The notes under the pieces: model-generated
Seen by the model: the letters and a program-made list of their open reading frames with translations, nothing else
The model's database searches: none
Told to the model about the DNA's origin: nothing
NCBI GenBank assembly: GCA_041481445.1
Contig: JBGPBV010000030.1
Location: 1 to 57,196, forward strand
Direction: 5' to 3'
DNA: 57,196 nt
Source: AA29 sp041481445
Lineage (GTDB): Bacteria; Acidobacteriota; Vicinamibacteria; Fen-336
Made by a program: the position numbers and the translations under genes
Shown: in pieces, positions 16,138 through 25,004 of the stretch
Position numbering within the stretch: the stretch's first letter is position 1
Layout: the number at the start of each line of letters is the position of its first letter

Positions 16138-17115
16138 CTAGCGGGCATCCGGGTGGGACGCCCGCGGCGCCGTTCTAAAGCTTCCGCGCAGGGCCGTCCA
16201 CACCGCCCGCGCGAGGGCCTTCGGCTCGGCCACCGGAGAGAGCAGGCCGACGACGACGCCGGTGGCCAGGATCCTCCAGGCCAGGTCCGGCCGCTGCGCG
16301 TCGACCGCGGCCAGCAGGGCACGCCGCAGGTAGGCGCGGGCGGCCGACCCGAAGGCGTCGAGCCGGTCGGGCGGGGCACCGTGCGCGCGCGCCCAGCGGT
16401 ACGCGTGGCCGACCGCGCGGACCATGGGCACGTGGTTCTCGCAGCCGGGCCGGAACGTGTTCCGGCTGTGGCGGCGGTAGACGCTCACCGGCTGGTCGAG
16501 GTTGCCGGGCGCCATGTCCGTGACCGCGGCCAGGCGGAACCAGAGATGGCAGTCCTCCGCGATACGCAGGTCCTCGTGGAACAGCCCCGTCTTCTCCAAC
16601 GCCTCTCGCCTCACCAGGACCGCGCTCGTGTGCCACACCCGCTGCGCCACCAGCGCGGTGAGCAGCTCCGGACCGCGCAGAGGCTCGGTGAGCCCGAAGA
16701 TCTCTCCCGAACCTCCCCACTCCGCCCGCGCCTCCGCGGTGTCGTACCGCACCTCCGCCAGCTCGTACACCCCCGACACCTCGGGTTGGGCGGCGAGGAT
16801 CCGGGGCGCCAACGCGAACCGGTGAGGGAGGACGAGGTCGTCGGCGTCGAGAAAGCACACGGCCTGGCCGGTGGAGCGTGCGATGCCGGCGTTCCGCGCC
16901 GCCGAGACACCCTTCTGGCATGCCAACGAGACCACGGACACCGACTCCGGATACCGTGCCTGCAGCGCGCGCGCCACGGCGAGGGTGGAGTCCGTGGAGG
17001 CATCGTCGACGATCAGGACCTCGAGATCGGGCTCGGCGGTCGCGATCAGGGACTCCACGGCCTGGCGGAGGCAGCCGGCGGCGTTGCGAGCGGGCACGAC
17101 GGCGCTGATCCTCAT
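16138..17115 (-). CDS. GT2 family glycosyltransferase
   Basis: 325 residues from ATG 17115 (ATGA overlap with the upstream stop). Classic GT-A start: ISAVVPARNAAGCLRQAVES, then VLIVDDASTDST, GVSAARNAGI and the D-x-D-type motif CFLDADDLVLP. A helical C-terminal segment (ARAYLRRALLAAVDAQRPDLAW) follows the catalytic domain. Inverting, metal-dependent transfer to a lipid-linked acceptor is expected. The protein ends SHPDAR; donor unknown. Confidence 0.85.
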   Translation of the reverse strand: MRISAVVPARNAAGCLRQAVESLIATAEPDLEVLIVDDASTDSTLAVARALQARYPESVSVVSLACQKGVSAARNAGIARSTGQAVCFLDADDLVLPHRFALAPRILAAQPEVSGVYELAEVRYDTAEARAEWGGSGEIFGLTEPLRGPELLTALVAQRVWHTSAVLVRREALEKTGLFHEDLRIAEDCHLWFRLAAVTDMAPGNLDQPVSVYRRHSRNTFRPGCENHVPMVRAVGHAYRWARAHGAPPDRLDAFGSAARAYLRRALLAAVDAQRPDLAWRILATGVVVGLLSPVAEPKALARAVWTALRGSFRTAPRASHPDAR

Positions 17116-18398
17116 CCGGCGGGCAGGGACTCGGGCCTCGCCCCCCCCTTCCTGCCTCCCTCTCGGAAGGCGGAGATGGCGCTCTCGTAGACTTCCAGGT
17201 ACCGTCGGGCGATGGTCTCGCTGCCAAAGCGCAGGGCCGCGGAAGCGGCGGCGCGATCGCCCATCTCCCGCAGCTCGGAGCGATGGGCCAGGGCCCATTC
17301 CAGCGCCCGTGTCAGCGCCGAAGCGTCGCCTGGCTCGATCAGCAGGCCCGTGTGGCCCTCCTCCACCACTTCCGGGAGCCCTCCGGTGGCGAAGGCGATG
17401 ACCGGTGTTCCACAGGCCAGCGACTCCGCGGCGATGAGGCCGAAGGTCTCGTAAGTGGACGAGATCAACGTCACGTCGGCGGCGCGATAGCACGTCGCCA
17501 GACCGGCCGGGCTCTGGAACGGCAGGGCCAGGACGCGACGAGGCCGGATTCGCTCCGCCGCCGTCTCGGCGGAGCGGCCCACCACGAGGGCCAGCAGATC
17601 GGCCGCCTGGACTTCGCGGACCGAGTGGATCCCCTCCATGGCGATCCCGGAGCGCACGCCCTCGACCGTCTGACCGGCCAGGAGCACCACGAAGTCGTGT
17701 GGCGAGATGCCGAGGTGGCGCCGCGCCGACGCCCGGGGCGCGGGCTTGAACACGAGGTCGTCGATCCCGTTGTGGACGACCGCGATGTCCTTGCCCGCCA
17801 GCAGCGGGCTCTCCTCGGCCCGCGCCTTCAGCCACCGCGACACCGTCGTGACGTGCACGCGCGCCTTCCCCAGCGCACGTGCCTTCCGCCGCCAGTTCAC
17901 CCGGGTGGCATCGCGCTCGACGGCCGGAGTCAGGGTCAGGTCCGGGCAGCGACCGCAGCCCGTCCGCCAGCGCTCGCAACCCATCGGACACGCGCAGTGC
18001 CCCGTGGTCAGCCAGGCGTCGTGCATCGTCAGCACGGTCGGATACCGCCGCGAGAGGGCGACGAGGCCGTGCAGGTCCGCGTACTCGGCGCCGCCCCAGA
18101 GGCTGTGGACGTGGACGACGTCGGCCGCGAGCTGCCCCGCCAGTCGCCGGAATCCTGGGGCGTACAGGCCTTGAACGCCGCTCCGCGCGCCGATCCATCG
18201 CGACAGGCGATTCAGGCCTGGAAAGATGCGGGGGCGGCTGATCTCGAAGGTCGCCTCGCCGCTGCCATTCCGGCGTCCCACGTGCAGCTCGGACGCGTGC
18301 CCCAGGCGGCGCAGGGCACGATGGAGCACGACCACCGCGGACTCCGCGCCGCCGCCCTCGTCGCCGGCGTGCACGAGGGCAACGCGGAGCGAACGCAC
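17112..18398 (-). CDS. GT4 glycosyltransferase, WcaC-like
   Basis: 428 residues from GTG 18398; an ATG at 18476 is in frame, but the 26 extra codons have lower GC3 than the gene and precede the usual family start (RVALVHAGDEGGGAES). Segments VHVHSLWGGAEYADL and TMHDAWLTTGHCACPMGC (a Cys cluster) are typical of WcaC-like enzymes; the C-terminal E-x7-E motif is in YETFGLIAAESLACG. First gene of a minus-strand operon, divergent from the plus-strand operon starting at 18511. A perfect TATAAT lies on its strand at 18507-18502. Confidence 0.83.
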   Translation of the reverse strand: MRSLRVALVHAGDEGGGAESAVVVLHRALRRLGHASELHVGRRNGSGEATFEISRPRIFPGLNRLSRWIGARSGVQGLYAPGFRRLAGQLAADVVHVHSLWGGAEYADLHGLVALSRRYPTVLTMHDAWLTTGHCACPMGCERWRTGCGRCPDLTLTPAVERDATRVNWRRKARALGKARVHVTTVSRWLKARAEESPLLAGKDIAVVHNGIDDLVFKPAPRASARRHLGISPHDFVVLLAGQTVEGVRSGIAMEGIHSVREVQAADLLALVVGRSAETAAERIRPRRVLALPFQSPAGLATCYRAADVTLISSTYETFGLIAAESLACGTPVIAFATGGLPEVVEEGHTGLLIEPGDASALTRALEWALAHRSELREMGDRAAASAALRFGSETIARRYLEVYESAISAFREGGRKGGARPESLPAG

Positions 18399-18501
18399 GC
18401 CCGAATCAGGGCCATCCCGCCGGGTAGAGGGAGGGAGCTCGATCGGTTGCGCCACCACGCCCTTCTGGTTCACCATCTGGTCTGGCCGGCGGGCCGGACC
18501 G

Positions 18502-18507
18502 ATTATA
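18502..18507 (-). promoter_or_regulatory. candidate -10 hexamer TATAAT
   Basis: The minus strand reads TATAAT here, an exact sigma-70-type -10 in otherwise GC-rich sequence, upstream of the WcaC-like gene. No good -35 hexamer is seen 16-18 bases further upstream, so the element rests on one hexamer and its position between two divergent genes. Confidence 0.35.
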
Positions 18508-18510
18508 GGG

Positions 18511-19695
18511 GTGGGCGAGGTAAGGCTGAGACAGCAGGGCCGAACGGCGACGACCGCGATCGTGGTCACCACGATCTACGAGCCGAGCTTCCTCTCCGAC
18601 TACCTGGCCAATCTCGCCCGATTCGGTCACCGCGACGACACCGTCATCTACGTCGTCATCGACCGCAAGACGCCTCCGTCCGTCGCCGTGGCCGCGGCGG
18701 AGGCCGCGCACAGCGGCTTCCAGGTGCGTTGCCCCGATCTGGCCGAGCAGCAGGAGTTCCTTTCCCGGCTCGGCGTACCCGCGGACTTCATCCCCTGGAA
18801 CAGCGACAATCGGCGGAACATGGGGTTCCTGTCCGCGCTGGCGGATGGGTGCACGGCGCTCATCTCGATCGACGACGACAACTTCTGCCGTCCGGACGCC
18901 GATTTCGTGGGGACCCATCTCGAGGCGCTGCGGCCGCGGGACGAGCGCGCCCCGCGCGACGGCGAGCGCCGCCTGGAGGGGCATGGATGGTTCAATCCGT
19001 GCGCGATGCTGCGATACGGCCGCGACGACCGCGTCTTCCCTCGTGGCTTCCCCTATGCGGCGCGAGGCACGGAGATCACGGTGGGGGCAAGCACCGGCGC
19101 CGCGACGTCCAATGCGGTGGCCATCAACGCCGGGCTGTGGCTCGGAGATCCCGACGTCGACGCCATCACCCGGATGGCCCTCGCCCCGCGCGCCACGGCC
19201 TTTGACCCTCCCTCCCTCCTGCTAGGGGCGGACGTCTGGATGCCGATCGACTCGCAGAACACCGCCCTGACCCGGGCCGCGGTGACCGCGTACTACTACG
19301 TCCGCATGCTCTATCCGGTCCGGGGGCTGATCCTGGACCGCTTCGGCGACATCTTCAGCGGGTACTTCGTCCAGAAGTGCGCCAAGCACCTCGGAGAGCT
19401 CGTGCGCGTGGGGACGCCCGTCGCCGACCACCGCCGCAGCGCCCATGACCTCGTCCAGGATCTCTATCACGAGCTGGCGGGCATCGCGCTCCTCGAGGAC
19501 TTCGCGCCGTGGATACGCGAGGAGCGGCTGGAAGGGACGACCTATGGGGAGGCCTATGCCTCCCTGGCCGACCATCTGGACGCGGCCTCCGCGCGATTCC
19601 GGGGCCGCTTCTGGGACGAGGGCGGGCGCGATTTCCTCTCTGCGACGGCCGGCAACATGCGGGTCTGGCTCGACGCCTTGAAGCACGTCGGCTAG
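18511..19695 (+). CDS. putative glycosyltransferase, distantly RGP/STELLO-like
   Basis: 394 residues from GTG 18511, the only usual start before the first strand (AIVVTTIYEP). The segment NRRNMGFLSALADG followed by LISIDDDNFC resembles the N-terminal GT-A core of reversibly glycosylated polypeptide/UDP-arabinopyranose mutase and STELLO-type proteins, in which a D-D-D motif follows an R-N-x-G-[FY] helix. No membrane segment. It could be a nucleotide-sugar transferase or a mutase converting pyranose and furanose forms; this is inference. It heads a plus-strand operon of glycan enzymes, six bases before the next gene. Confidence 0.55.
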   Translation: MGEVRLRQQGRTATTAIVVTTIYEPSFLSDYLANLARFGHRDDTVIYVVIDRKTPPSVAVAAAEAAHSGFQVRCPDLAEQQEFLSRLGVPADFIPWNSDNRRNMGFLSALADGCTALISIDDDNFCRPDADFVGTHLEALRPRDERAPRDGERRLEGHGWFNPCAMLRYGRDDRVFPRGFPYAARGTEITVGASTGAATSNAVAINAGLWLGDPDVDAITRMALAPRATAFDPPSLLLGADVWMPIDSQNTALTRAAVTAYYYVRMLYPVRGLILDRFGDIFSGYFVQKCAKHLGELVRVGTPVADHRRSAHDLVQDLYHELAGIALLEDFAPWIREERLEGTTYGEAYASLADHLDAASARFRGRFWDEGGRDFLSATAGNMRVWLDALKHVG

Positions 19696-19701
19696 CCGGC
19701 G

Positions 19702-20622
19702 ATGACGGGGCCCCTTGTCTCGATAATCGTTCCCAGCTACAACCAGGGGCGTTTCATCGCGGACACGCTGCGCTCCATCCTGGCCCAGGACTACCGTCCA
19801 CTCGAGATCCTCGTCCTCGACGGCGCATCCTCCGACGAGACCGTCGACGTGCTGCGCTCCTTCGCCGGCGCACCCGAGCTGCGGTGGTGGTCGGAAGCGG
19901 ACGCCGGAGTCGTGGACGCGGTCAACAAGGGGTTCGCGCGCGCGCGGGGGACAATCGGCGCCATCCAGAGCTCGGATGACGCCTACCTGCCCGGCGCGGT
20001 GGCGGCGGCGGTGGCCGCCTTCGAGGAGGAGTCCGAGCTCGCGCTCGTGTACGGCGATATCACCAAGATCGACGCCGAGGGCCGTGAGATCGGACGCACG
20101 AACTTGCGGCCGTACACCCTCGAGGCCCTCCTCGCCGTGGACACCTGGATCCCCCAGCCCGCCGCCTTCTTCTCGCTCGCCCTGGCCCGGGACCTCGGCG
20201 GGTGGCGGGCCGAGGTTCCCTACGCCGCGGACACCGACCTCTGGCTGCGAATCGCCCTTCGCGCCCGCGTCCGAAAGGTCGATCGCGTCCTGGGACAGCA
20301 CCGCGTCCATCCCGACCAACGAGACCGCCGTGGGGAGAACGTCATCCGCGATTACCGCCGCATGTTGAGCCTCCTGCCTGAGCTTCAGGCCCGTCCGGAC
20401 CTGAAGCGTGCCGCGGAGGCCGGGCTCGCGCTGATCGTCGGCCGCTACAGCTACGGCGCCGGCCACTTGACGAAGGTGCTGCGAAACTGGAGGTCGGTGT
20501 GGCTGCGGCCGCAGCGTGCGGCCGCGATCGGGGCCACGGGGCTGGTGCCGTTCGTCGGCCCCCTGCGCGCTCTCCTCTCGCGGGCGGCGCGCCGGCTGCG
20601 GCCCCGGGCGAGGCCGGCATGA
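19702..20622 (+). CDS. GT2 family glycosyltransferase
   Basis: 306 residues. SIIVPSYNQGRFIADTLRSI, ILVLDGASSDETVD, the W-S-E-x-D-x-G segment (WWSEADAGVVDAVNKG) and IQSSDDAYLPGA place it in the WcaA/PGL-like GT2 group that reads S-S-D-D in place of D-x-D. A basic C-terminal tail (RRLRPRARPA) may touch the membrane. Its TGA overlaps the ATG of the next gene (ATGA). Confidence 0.87.
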   Translation: MTGPLVSIIVPSYNQGRFIADTLRSILAQDYRPLEILVLDGASSDETVDVLRSFAGAPELRWWSEADAGVVDAVNKGFARARGTIGAIQSSDDAYLPGAVAAAVAAFEEESELALVYGDITKIDAEGREIGRTNLRPYTLEALLAVDTWIPQPAAFFSLALARDLGGWRAEVPYAADTDLWLRIALRARVRKVDRVLGQHRVHPDQRDRRGENVIRDYRRMLSLLPELQARPDLKRAAEAGLALIVGRYSYGAGHLTKVLRNWRSVWLRPQRAAAIGATGLVPFVGPLRALLSRAARRLRPRARPA

Positions 20623-21653
20623 CGCCGCGTCATTCCGCACGCCAGACGCTCGGTGCCGCCGTGCTCGACGCGCCCCGGTTGCTCTGGCGTCTTCGGGGGC
20701 GCGCACGCTGGCCCGGCTACGCGAATCGGCACGACCGACTGCACGCCGCCCCCGACGGCAGCGGCGCCTACTGCGAGGGGCCCTGGAGCAGCGACCTCCA
20801 CGTGTGCTCCGTCTTCCCGGTGCTGGGCCGGCTCCTCCTCCAACGTGCCCTGCACGACTGGCCGTTCTCGTTCCAGCCACGCGCGGGCGAGGGCAAGCCG
20901 GAGGTCACGTTCGTCGTTCCCTTCCGCGGCCGCGAGCGCCTCGCCGCCCTGGAGGCCACCGTCGCCTCTCTCCTCGCGCAAGAGGGCGCCCGCGTCGAGT
21001 GCATCGTGGTGGAGCAATCGGCGGAACGCTCGGTCACGGCGGTGCCCGAAGGTGTGCGGTACCTGCATCTTCCGCATCCGTCGGATCCGCTGGGCTGGCG
21101 CAAGGCGTGGGCGCTCAACGTCGGCGTCGCAACCGCGCAGGCCCAGGTGGTCGTCTGCCACGACGCGGACCTGCTCGCCCCCGCCGCCTACGCCCGCGAA
21201 GCGTTGCGAGTGACGGGTCAGGGGGCGGACGTCGCACAGCTCGGCCGTTTCCTGTTCTATCTCGGGCCCGGCGCGTCCGCCGGCGTGGTCGCCTCCCGAT
21301 CGTTGCGCGGAGTGGGGGCACCGGAGCGCGTCAACCAGAACTGGCCGGGTGGCACGATCGTCGTCCGCCGCCGAACGTTCGAGGAACTCGGCGGCTTCGA
21401 CGAGGAGTTCGTCGGCTGGGGCGGCGAGGACAACGAGTTCATCGATCGCTGCCTGTCGCGCCGCTTCTGGCGGCACGCCCATCTCCCGTTCGTCCATCTC
21501 TGGCACCCCGAGCAGCCGCGCAAGGACGATCCCGCCTACCGGGAGGAGACGCGCGTCCGTCTCGAGCACGTCCTCCACCGGGACCGAGCGGAGCGGATCG
21601 AGACCCTGCGGCGGCGTCGGATGACGACGCGCCTCGCCGCCCCCGTGACATGA
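20619..21653 (+). CDS. GT2/GT7C-type glycosyltransferase (chondroitin-polymerase-like fold)
   Basis: 344 residues from ATG 20619. About 85 residues of leader precede the GT-A core (EVTFVVPFRGRERLAAL). VVCHDADLL is the D-x-D motif, and IVVRRRTFEELGGFDEEF followed by WGGEDNEF is the Glyco_transf_7C signature found in galactosyltransferases and in bacterial chondroitin/heparosan-type synthases. A late H-L-W-H segment matches the metal-binding His of that group. Coupled on both sides by ATGA overlaps in a run of three GT2 genes. Confidence 0.83.
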   Translation: MTPRHSARQTLGAAVLDAPRLLWRLRGRARWPGYANRHDRLHAAPDGSGAYCEGPWSSDLHVCSVFPVLGRLLLQRALHDWPFSFQPRAGEGKPEVTFVVPFRGRERLAALEATVASLLAQEGARVECIVVEQSAERSVTAVPEGVRYLHLPHPSDPLGWRKAWALNVGVATAQAQVVVCHDADLLAPAAYAREALRVTGQGADVAQLGRFLFYLGPGASAGVVASRSLRGVGAPERVNQNWPGGTIVVRRRTFEELGGFDEEFVGWGGEDNEFIDRCLSRRFWRHAHLPFVHLWHPEQPRKDDPAYREETRVRLEHVLHRDRAERIETLRRRRMTTRLAAPVT

Positions 21654-22747
21654 TGACGGCCGCCCCGCCGCGGCCGGGCCAGGTCCGGAGCGGCCTCGTC
21701 TCCACGATCATTCCCGTCCACAACCGGCCGCGTCTCGTTCGCGAGGCGGTGCAGAGCGTGCTCCGCCAGGAGTACCGGCCCATCGAAGTCATCGTGTGCG
21801 ACGACGAGTCCACAGACGATACCGCGGCCGCCGTGGAGGAGCTCGCCCAGCACAATCCGGGGCTGGTCACGCTTCTGCGACTGAGCCACCGTGGCCAGGG
21901 CCCGGCCCGGGAGGCCGGACGCCTCCTCGCCGCCGGCGAGTTCCTCCAGTACCTGGATAGCGACGACCGGCTGCGCCCTCGGAAGTTCGCGGTCCAGGTC
22001 CAGGCCCTCCGCGACCACCCGGAGTGCGGCGTGGCCTACGGCCTCGCCGCCTTCTGGCGGAGCGGACGCCCGCCCGTGGACGAGCCGTACAAGTGGACGG
22101 GTCACGGCCTGCCGACCCTGTTTCCGTGGCTGCTCGTCGACCGCTGGTGGACGACGGAGGCGCCCCTGTACCGGCGATCGCTTTGCGACGCCATCGGCCC
22201 CTGGTCCGACCTGAAGATGTTCGAGGACTGGGAGTACGACGGGCGGGTGGGCGCCCTCGGGACGAGGCTCGTCCACTGTCCGGAATTCGTGAGCGACCAC
22301 TGCCGGCACGAGGGCGAGCCTCACCTGACCGACCCCGCCGACTGGGGCTCGCTCGACCGCCTCCGCGACCGCACGCGGTTCTTCGGCCTCATGCTCGCGC
22401 ATGCACAGGCCGCCGGAACGACCCCCGAGGCGCCGGAGATGCAGCACTTCTCGCGGTGGCTCTTCGCGGCCGCGCGCGAGTGCGCGGCGGCCGGCCTGGA
22501 GGAGCAGGCGCGGCGGTGCCTCGAATGGGCGCGCTTGGCGGCGGGCCCCGCACGTGCCGGAGGCAGGGACTTCCGGCTCTGGGATGTCATGGTCCGCCTG
22601 ACGGGGGCCAAGGCGGCCGGCCGGCTGGCCAGGTTCTACAGCCGGTTGCGGGGCACCACCGGCCCGGCCACACTGAAGGAGTCGTGGATGCCGGGCGCGG
22701 CGCCTCGTCTCCCGCTCACGGGGGCGCATCCGGAGATCGGACCTTGA
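21650..22747 (+). CDS. GT2 family glycosyltransferase
   Basis: 365 residues from ATG 21650 (ATGA; a second ATG follows at 21653). STIIPVHNRPRLVREAVQSV, VIVCDDESTDDTA and LQYLDSDDRL (D-x-D type) define the catalytic domain; EDWEYDGRVG is a typical later acidic motif. A C-terminal region of about 120 residues is helical. Cytoplasmic transfer to lipid-linked glycan is expected. Thirty-four bases separate it from the methyltransferase downstream. Confidence 0.86.
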   Translation: MMTAAPPRPGQVRSGLVSTIIPVHNRPRLVREAVQSVLRQEYRPIEVIVCDDESTDDTAAAVEELAQHNPGLVTLLRLSHRGQGPAREAGRLLAAGEFLQYLDSDDRLRPRKFAVQVQALRDHPECGVAYGLAAFWRSGRPPVDEPYKWTGHGLPTLFPWLLVDRWWTTEAPLYRRSLCDAIGPWSDLKMFEDWEYDGRVGALGTRLVHCPEFVSDHCRHEGEPHLTDPADWGSLDRLRDRTRFFGLMLAHAQAAGTTPEAPEMQHFSRWLFAAARECAAAGLEEQARRCLEWARLAAGPARAGGRDFRLWDVMVRLTGAKAAGRLARFYSRLRGTTGPATLKESWMPGAAPRLPLTGAHPEIGP

Positions 22748-22781
22748 CGAGGGTCCGGCGGACGCACGGGAGCCCACTCCG

Positions 22782-23768
22782 GTGAACTCGGCGGCCGGGC
22801 GCCTGCTCGGGCGGATCGCGCGCGCGCTCGACCAGATCGGGCTGTTCGGTCTCGTGCGGCGCCTCCCGGAGAGGCGGCGGGTCGACATCGTGGCGGACCT
22901 CGTCCACACCACCCTCACCCGCCGCACGTTCGTCGAATGGGAGGCACGGCGGATCCACGTCACGCCCGTCCATTTCTACCAGCCGATCCCGGACACGGCC
23001 GCGCTTCCCGAGCGACTCTGGACAAGGACGTCCGACCTCGGTGGCGTCGCCCTTTGCCTCGACGCGCAGGAAGGGTTGCTGGGGCGGCTCTCCGCCTACG
23101 AGCGCGAGTACGACGCGCTCCCCGACGCTCCCGTCGCCGACCCTCTGCAGTTCCACTTCGCCAACCAGGCGTTCGGGCCCGTCGATGCCGAAGCGCTCTA
23201 CGCGCTCGTCCGCCTCCTTCGTCCCCGCCAGGTCGTCGAGGTCGGCGCCGGCTGGTCCACGCGGTTGATCGCCCAGGCCCTCCGTGCCAACGCGGGGGAG
23301 GACGGAGGCGGGGCCGGCCGTCTCCTCAGCATCGACGTATCGCCCGACCCGGTCCTGGAGCCCCTGGGCGAGATCCTGACTCGCCGCATCCAGGACGTGG
23401 ACGCGAGCGTGTTCGCCCGCCTCGGCGCCAACGACATCCTCTTCGTCGATTCGAGCCACGTCGTCCATATCGGAAGCGACTGCGTCTACGAGGTTCTCGA
23501 CGTGCTCCCCAGTCTGGCCAGCGGGGTGGTCGTGCACTTCCATGACGTCTTCCTGCCCGCGGAGTACCCGCGAAGCTGGATCCTGGACCACCACCGCTTC
23601 TGGAACGAGCAATACCTGCTGCAGGCGTTCCTGGCCTTCAATTCGGAGTTCGAGGTGCTCCTTGCCACCGGCGCCTTGCACTCCTTGCGTCCTCATCTGC
23701 TGCGGAGGGCCTTCCGTCGCTACGTGGAGGGCGTCCAGCCGGCGAGCCTGTGGCTGCGGCGCCGCTAG
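22782..23768 (+). CDS. class I SAM-dependent methyltransferase (Methyltransf_24 type)
   Basis: 328 residues from GTG 22782. A ~140-residue N-terminal part precedes the SAM domain: VVEVGAGWSTRLIAQAL (motif I, G-A-G-W-S-T), then LSIDVSPDPV and DILFVDSSHVVHIGSD, a D-S-S-H strand typical of Methyltransf_24, and VVVHFHDVFLP. The HxHD-type end suggests metal-assisted methylation as in cephalosporin hydroxylase/rhamnosyl O-methyltransferase relatives. Last gene of the plus-strand operon; it ends 33 bases from the convergent minus-strand gene. Acceptor is probably a sugar in the glycan. Confidence 0.72.
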   Translation: MNSAAGRLLGRIARALDQIGLFGLVRRLPERRRVDIVADLVHTTLTRRTFVEWEARRIHVTPVHFYQPIPDTAALPERLWTRTSDLGGVALCLDAQEGLLGRLSAYEREYDALPDAPVADPLQFHFANQAFGPVDAEALYALVRLLRPRQVVEVGAGWSTRLIAQALRANAGEDGGGAGRLLSIDVSPDPVLEPLGEILTRRIQDVDASVFARLGANDILFVDSSHVVHIGSDCVYEVLDVLPSLASGVVVHFHDVFLPAEYPRSWILDHHRFWNEQYLLQAFLAFNSEFEVLLATGALHSLRPHLLRRAFRRYVEGVQPASLWLRRR

Positions 23769-23801
23769 GCGGGCGAGCCGGCGCCGCCGTCGCGACGAGC
23801 G

Positions 23802-25004
23802 TCAGCTCGCGCCTCTCGCCCGCCGCACGCGGTCCGCGGTGCGCAGCAGGTCCAGCAATGGCCGGGTGAAGCAGAGGTAGTCGATCATCGCCCTCTGCCG
23901 CCCGACCACGCGCCGGTAGCGCGCCTCGTCCTGCTCGAATTCCCGGATTCGTTCGACGACCTCGCCAATGCTGCGCGCAGAGCTCTCCTCCTCGAACAGG
24001 AACGGGCAGGAGTGTCGGGCCGGATCACCGATGGCGAGGCAGCCGGCGGCGATCGCCTCCACCATCGAGTTCCCCCAGACCGGCCGCCCGGCGGCCTTGA
24101 CGAAGTACTTGCTTCCCAGCAGGCCATCCAGGTACTCGCGCAGGGAAACCGCGAGCGGATCCGCGCCGACCGATCCCGCGGCCCCCCGGACCACCAGCGG
24201 AACCACCCGGATGAGCGCCGCCCGCTCCGCCGGCTGGAGTTCCCGGTCCGTGTGATGCTCCAGGAACGCGCCTCGCCGTTGCTCCTCCCGCTGCCGGCCG
24301 AGAAGCTCGTGGAAGCAGCCGTAGTACTGAAGGAAGTATGGAAACTCCACGTTGTGCGGGCGGCGACTCGCGGTTGGGACCACCGGTCGAAAGCCCTGGG
24401 TGAGGTGGACGTCCTGTCCGTCCAGGGGCGCTTCGAGCGACCGCGAATAGGCGCTCGTCTTCACCTCGCGCACGTAGTAGCACCACACCGTCCGGGGGTA
24501 CTGCCTGGTGATCCGGGCCGGCACCGACACATCGGAGCTGACCACGAGGTCGTACTGGCTCCAGTCGATGCTGTCCGCCGCCACGGCGAAGGCTCCATTG
24601 CCGTACGGACGGCCGGGCAGATGATCCCGGAATCCCTCGAAATACTCGAGAGGGCACCAACGGCACTCCGTCCACTTCTGTTCCCAGATCCGGCACTCGG
24701 GATCCGCCTCGGCGTGGACGAGGCGGAAGTCCGCGCCGAGGCGGGTGAAGAGGGCCACCGGACCGGACCGAAACACCGTGGAGAGCACGATCTCGGCGGC
24801 GGTGCGGCCGGGTGGACACGCGTAGAGGTCGTCGTGGACGTCCTGCTTGACGACGGCAACCCGCGGCCGCCCGCCTTCCTCGAGCCGTCGCGCAAGCGCC
24901 TTCGCGTCGCGAGCGGCCAGCCGGGGGAGGGCGGCGGCCTTGAAGAGGCGGACGCGGAGGCGGTCCAGGGCGGCGGACGCTCGCCCGCGGATGCGGGCGA
25001 TCAC
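23802..25004 (-). CDS. putative glycosyltransferase (GT-B/Glyco_trans_1_2 type)
   Basis: 400 residues from GTG 25004, overlapping the upstream TGA (GTGA). The N-terminal half is unlike standard GT4 (PRVAVVKQDVHDDLYACPPG; a WEQKWTECRWCPLEYF Cys/Trp segment). The C-terminal part, KYFVKAAGRPVWGNSMVEAI followed by AGCLAIGDP, resembles the donor-binding end of GT-B enzymes, where a C-terminal E follows an N-S-M/V helix. It is the last gene of the 24-gene minus-strand set. A GT is the best guess; the donor domain resemblance is the only support. Confidence 0.5.
   Translation of the reverse strand: MIARIRGRASAALDRLRVRLFKAAALPRLAARDAKALARRLEEGGRPRVAVVKQDVHDDLYACPPGRTAAEIVLSTVFRSGPVALFTRLGADFRLVHAEADPECRIWEQKWTECRWCPLEYFEGFRDHLPGRPYGNGAFAVAADSIDWSQYDLVVSSDVSVPARITRQYPRTVWCYYVREVKTSAYSRSLEAPLDGQDVHLTQGFRPVVPTASRRPHNVEFPYFLQYYGCFHELLGRQREEQRRGAFLEHHTDRELQPAERAALIRVVPLVVRGAAGSVGADPLAVSLREYLDGLLGSKYFVKAAGRPVWGNSMVEAIAAGCLAIGDPARHSCPFLFEEESSARSIGEVVERIREFEQDEARYRRVVGRQRAMIDYLCFTRPLLDLLRTADRVRRARGAS

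Noticed and set aside
18401..18476. N-terminal extension of the WcaC-like gene from ATG 18476
   Set aside because: Lower GC3 than the gene body, no ribosome site, and the family normally starts at about the GTG 18398; kept as an alternative only.
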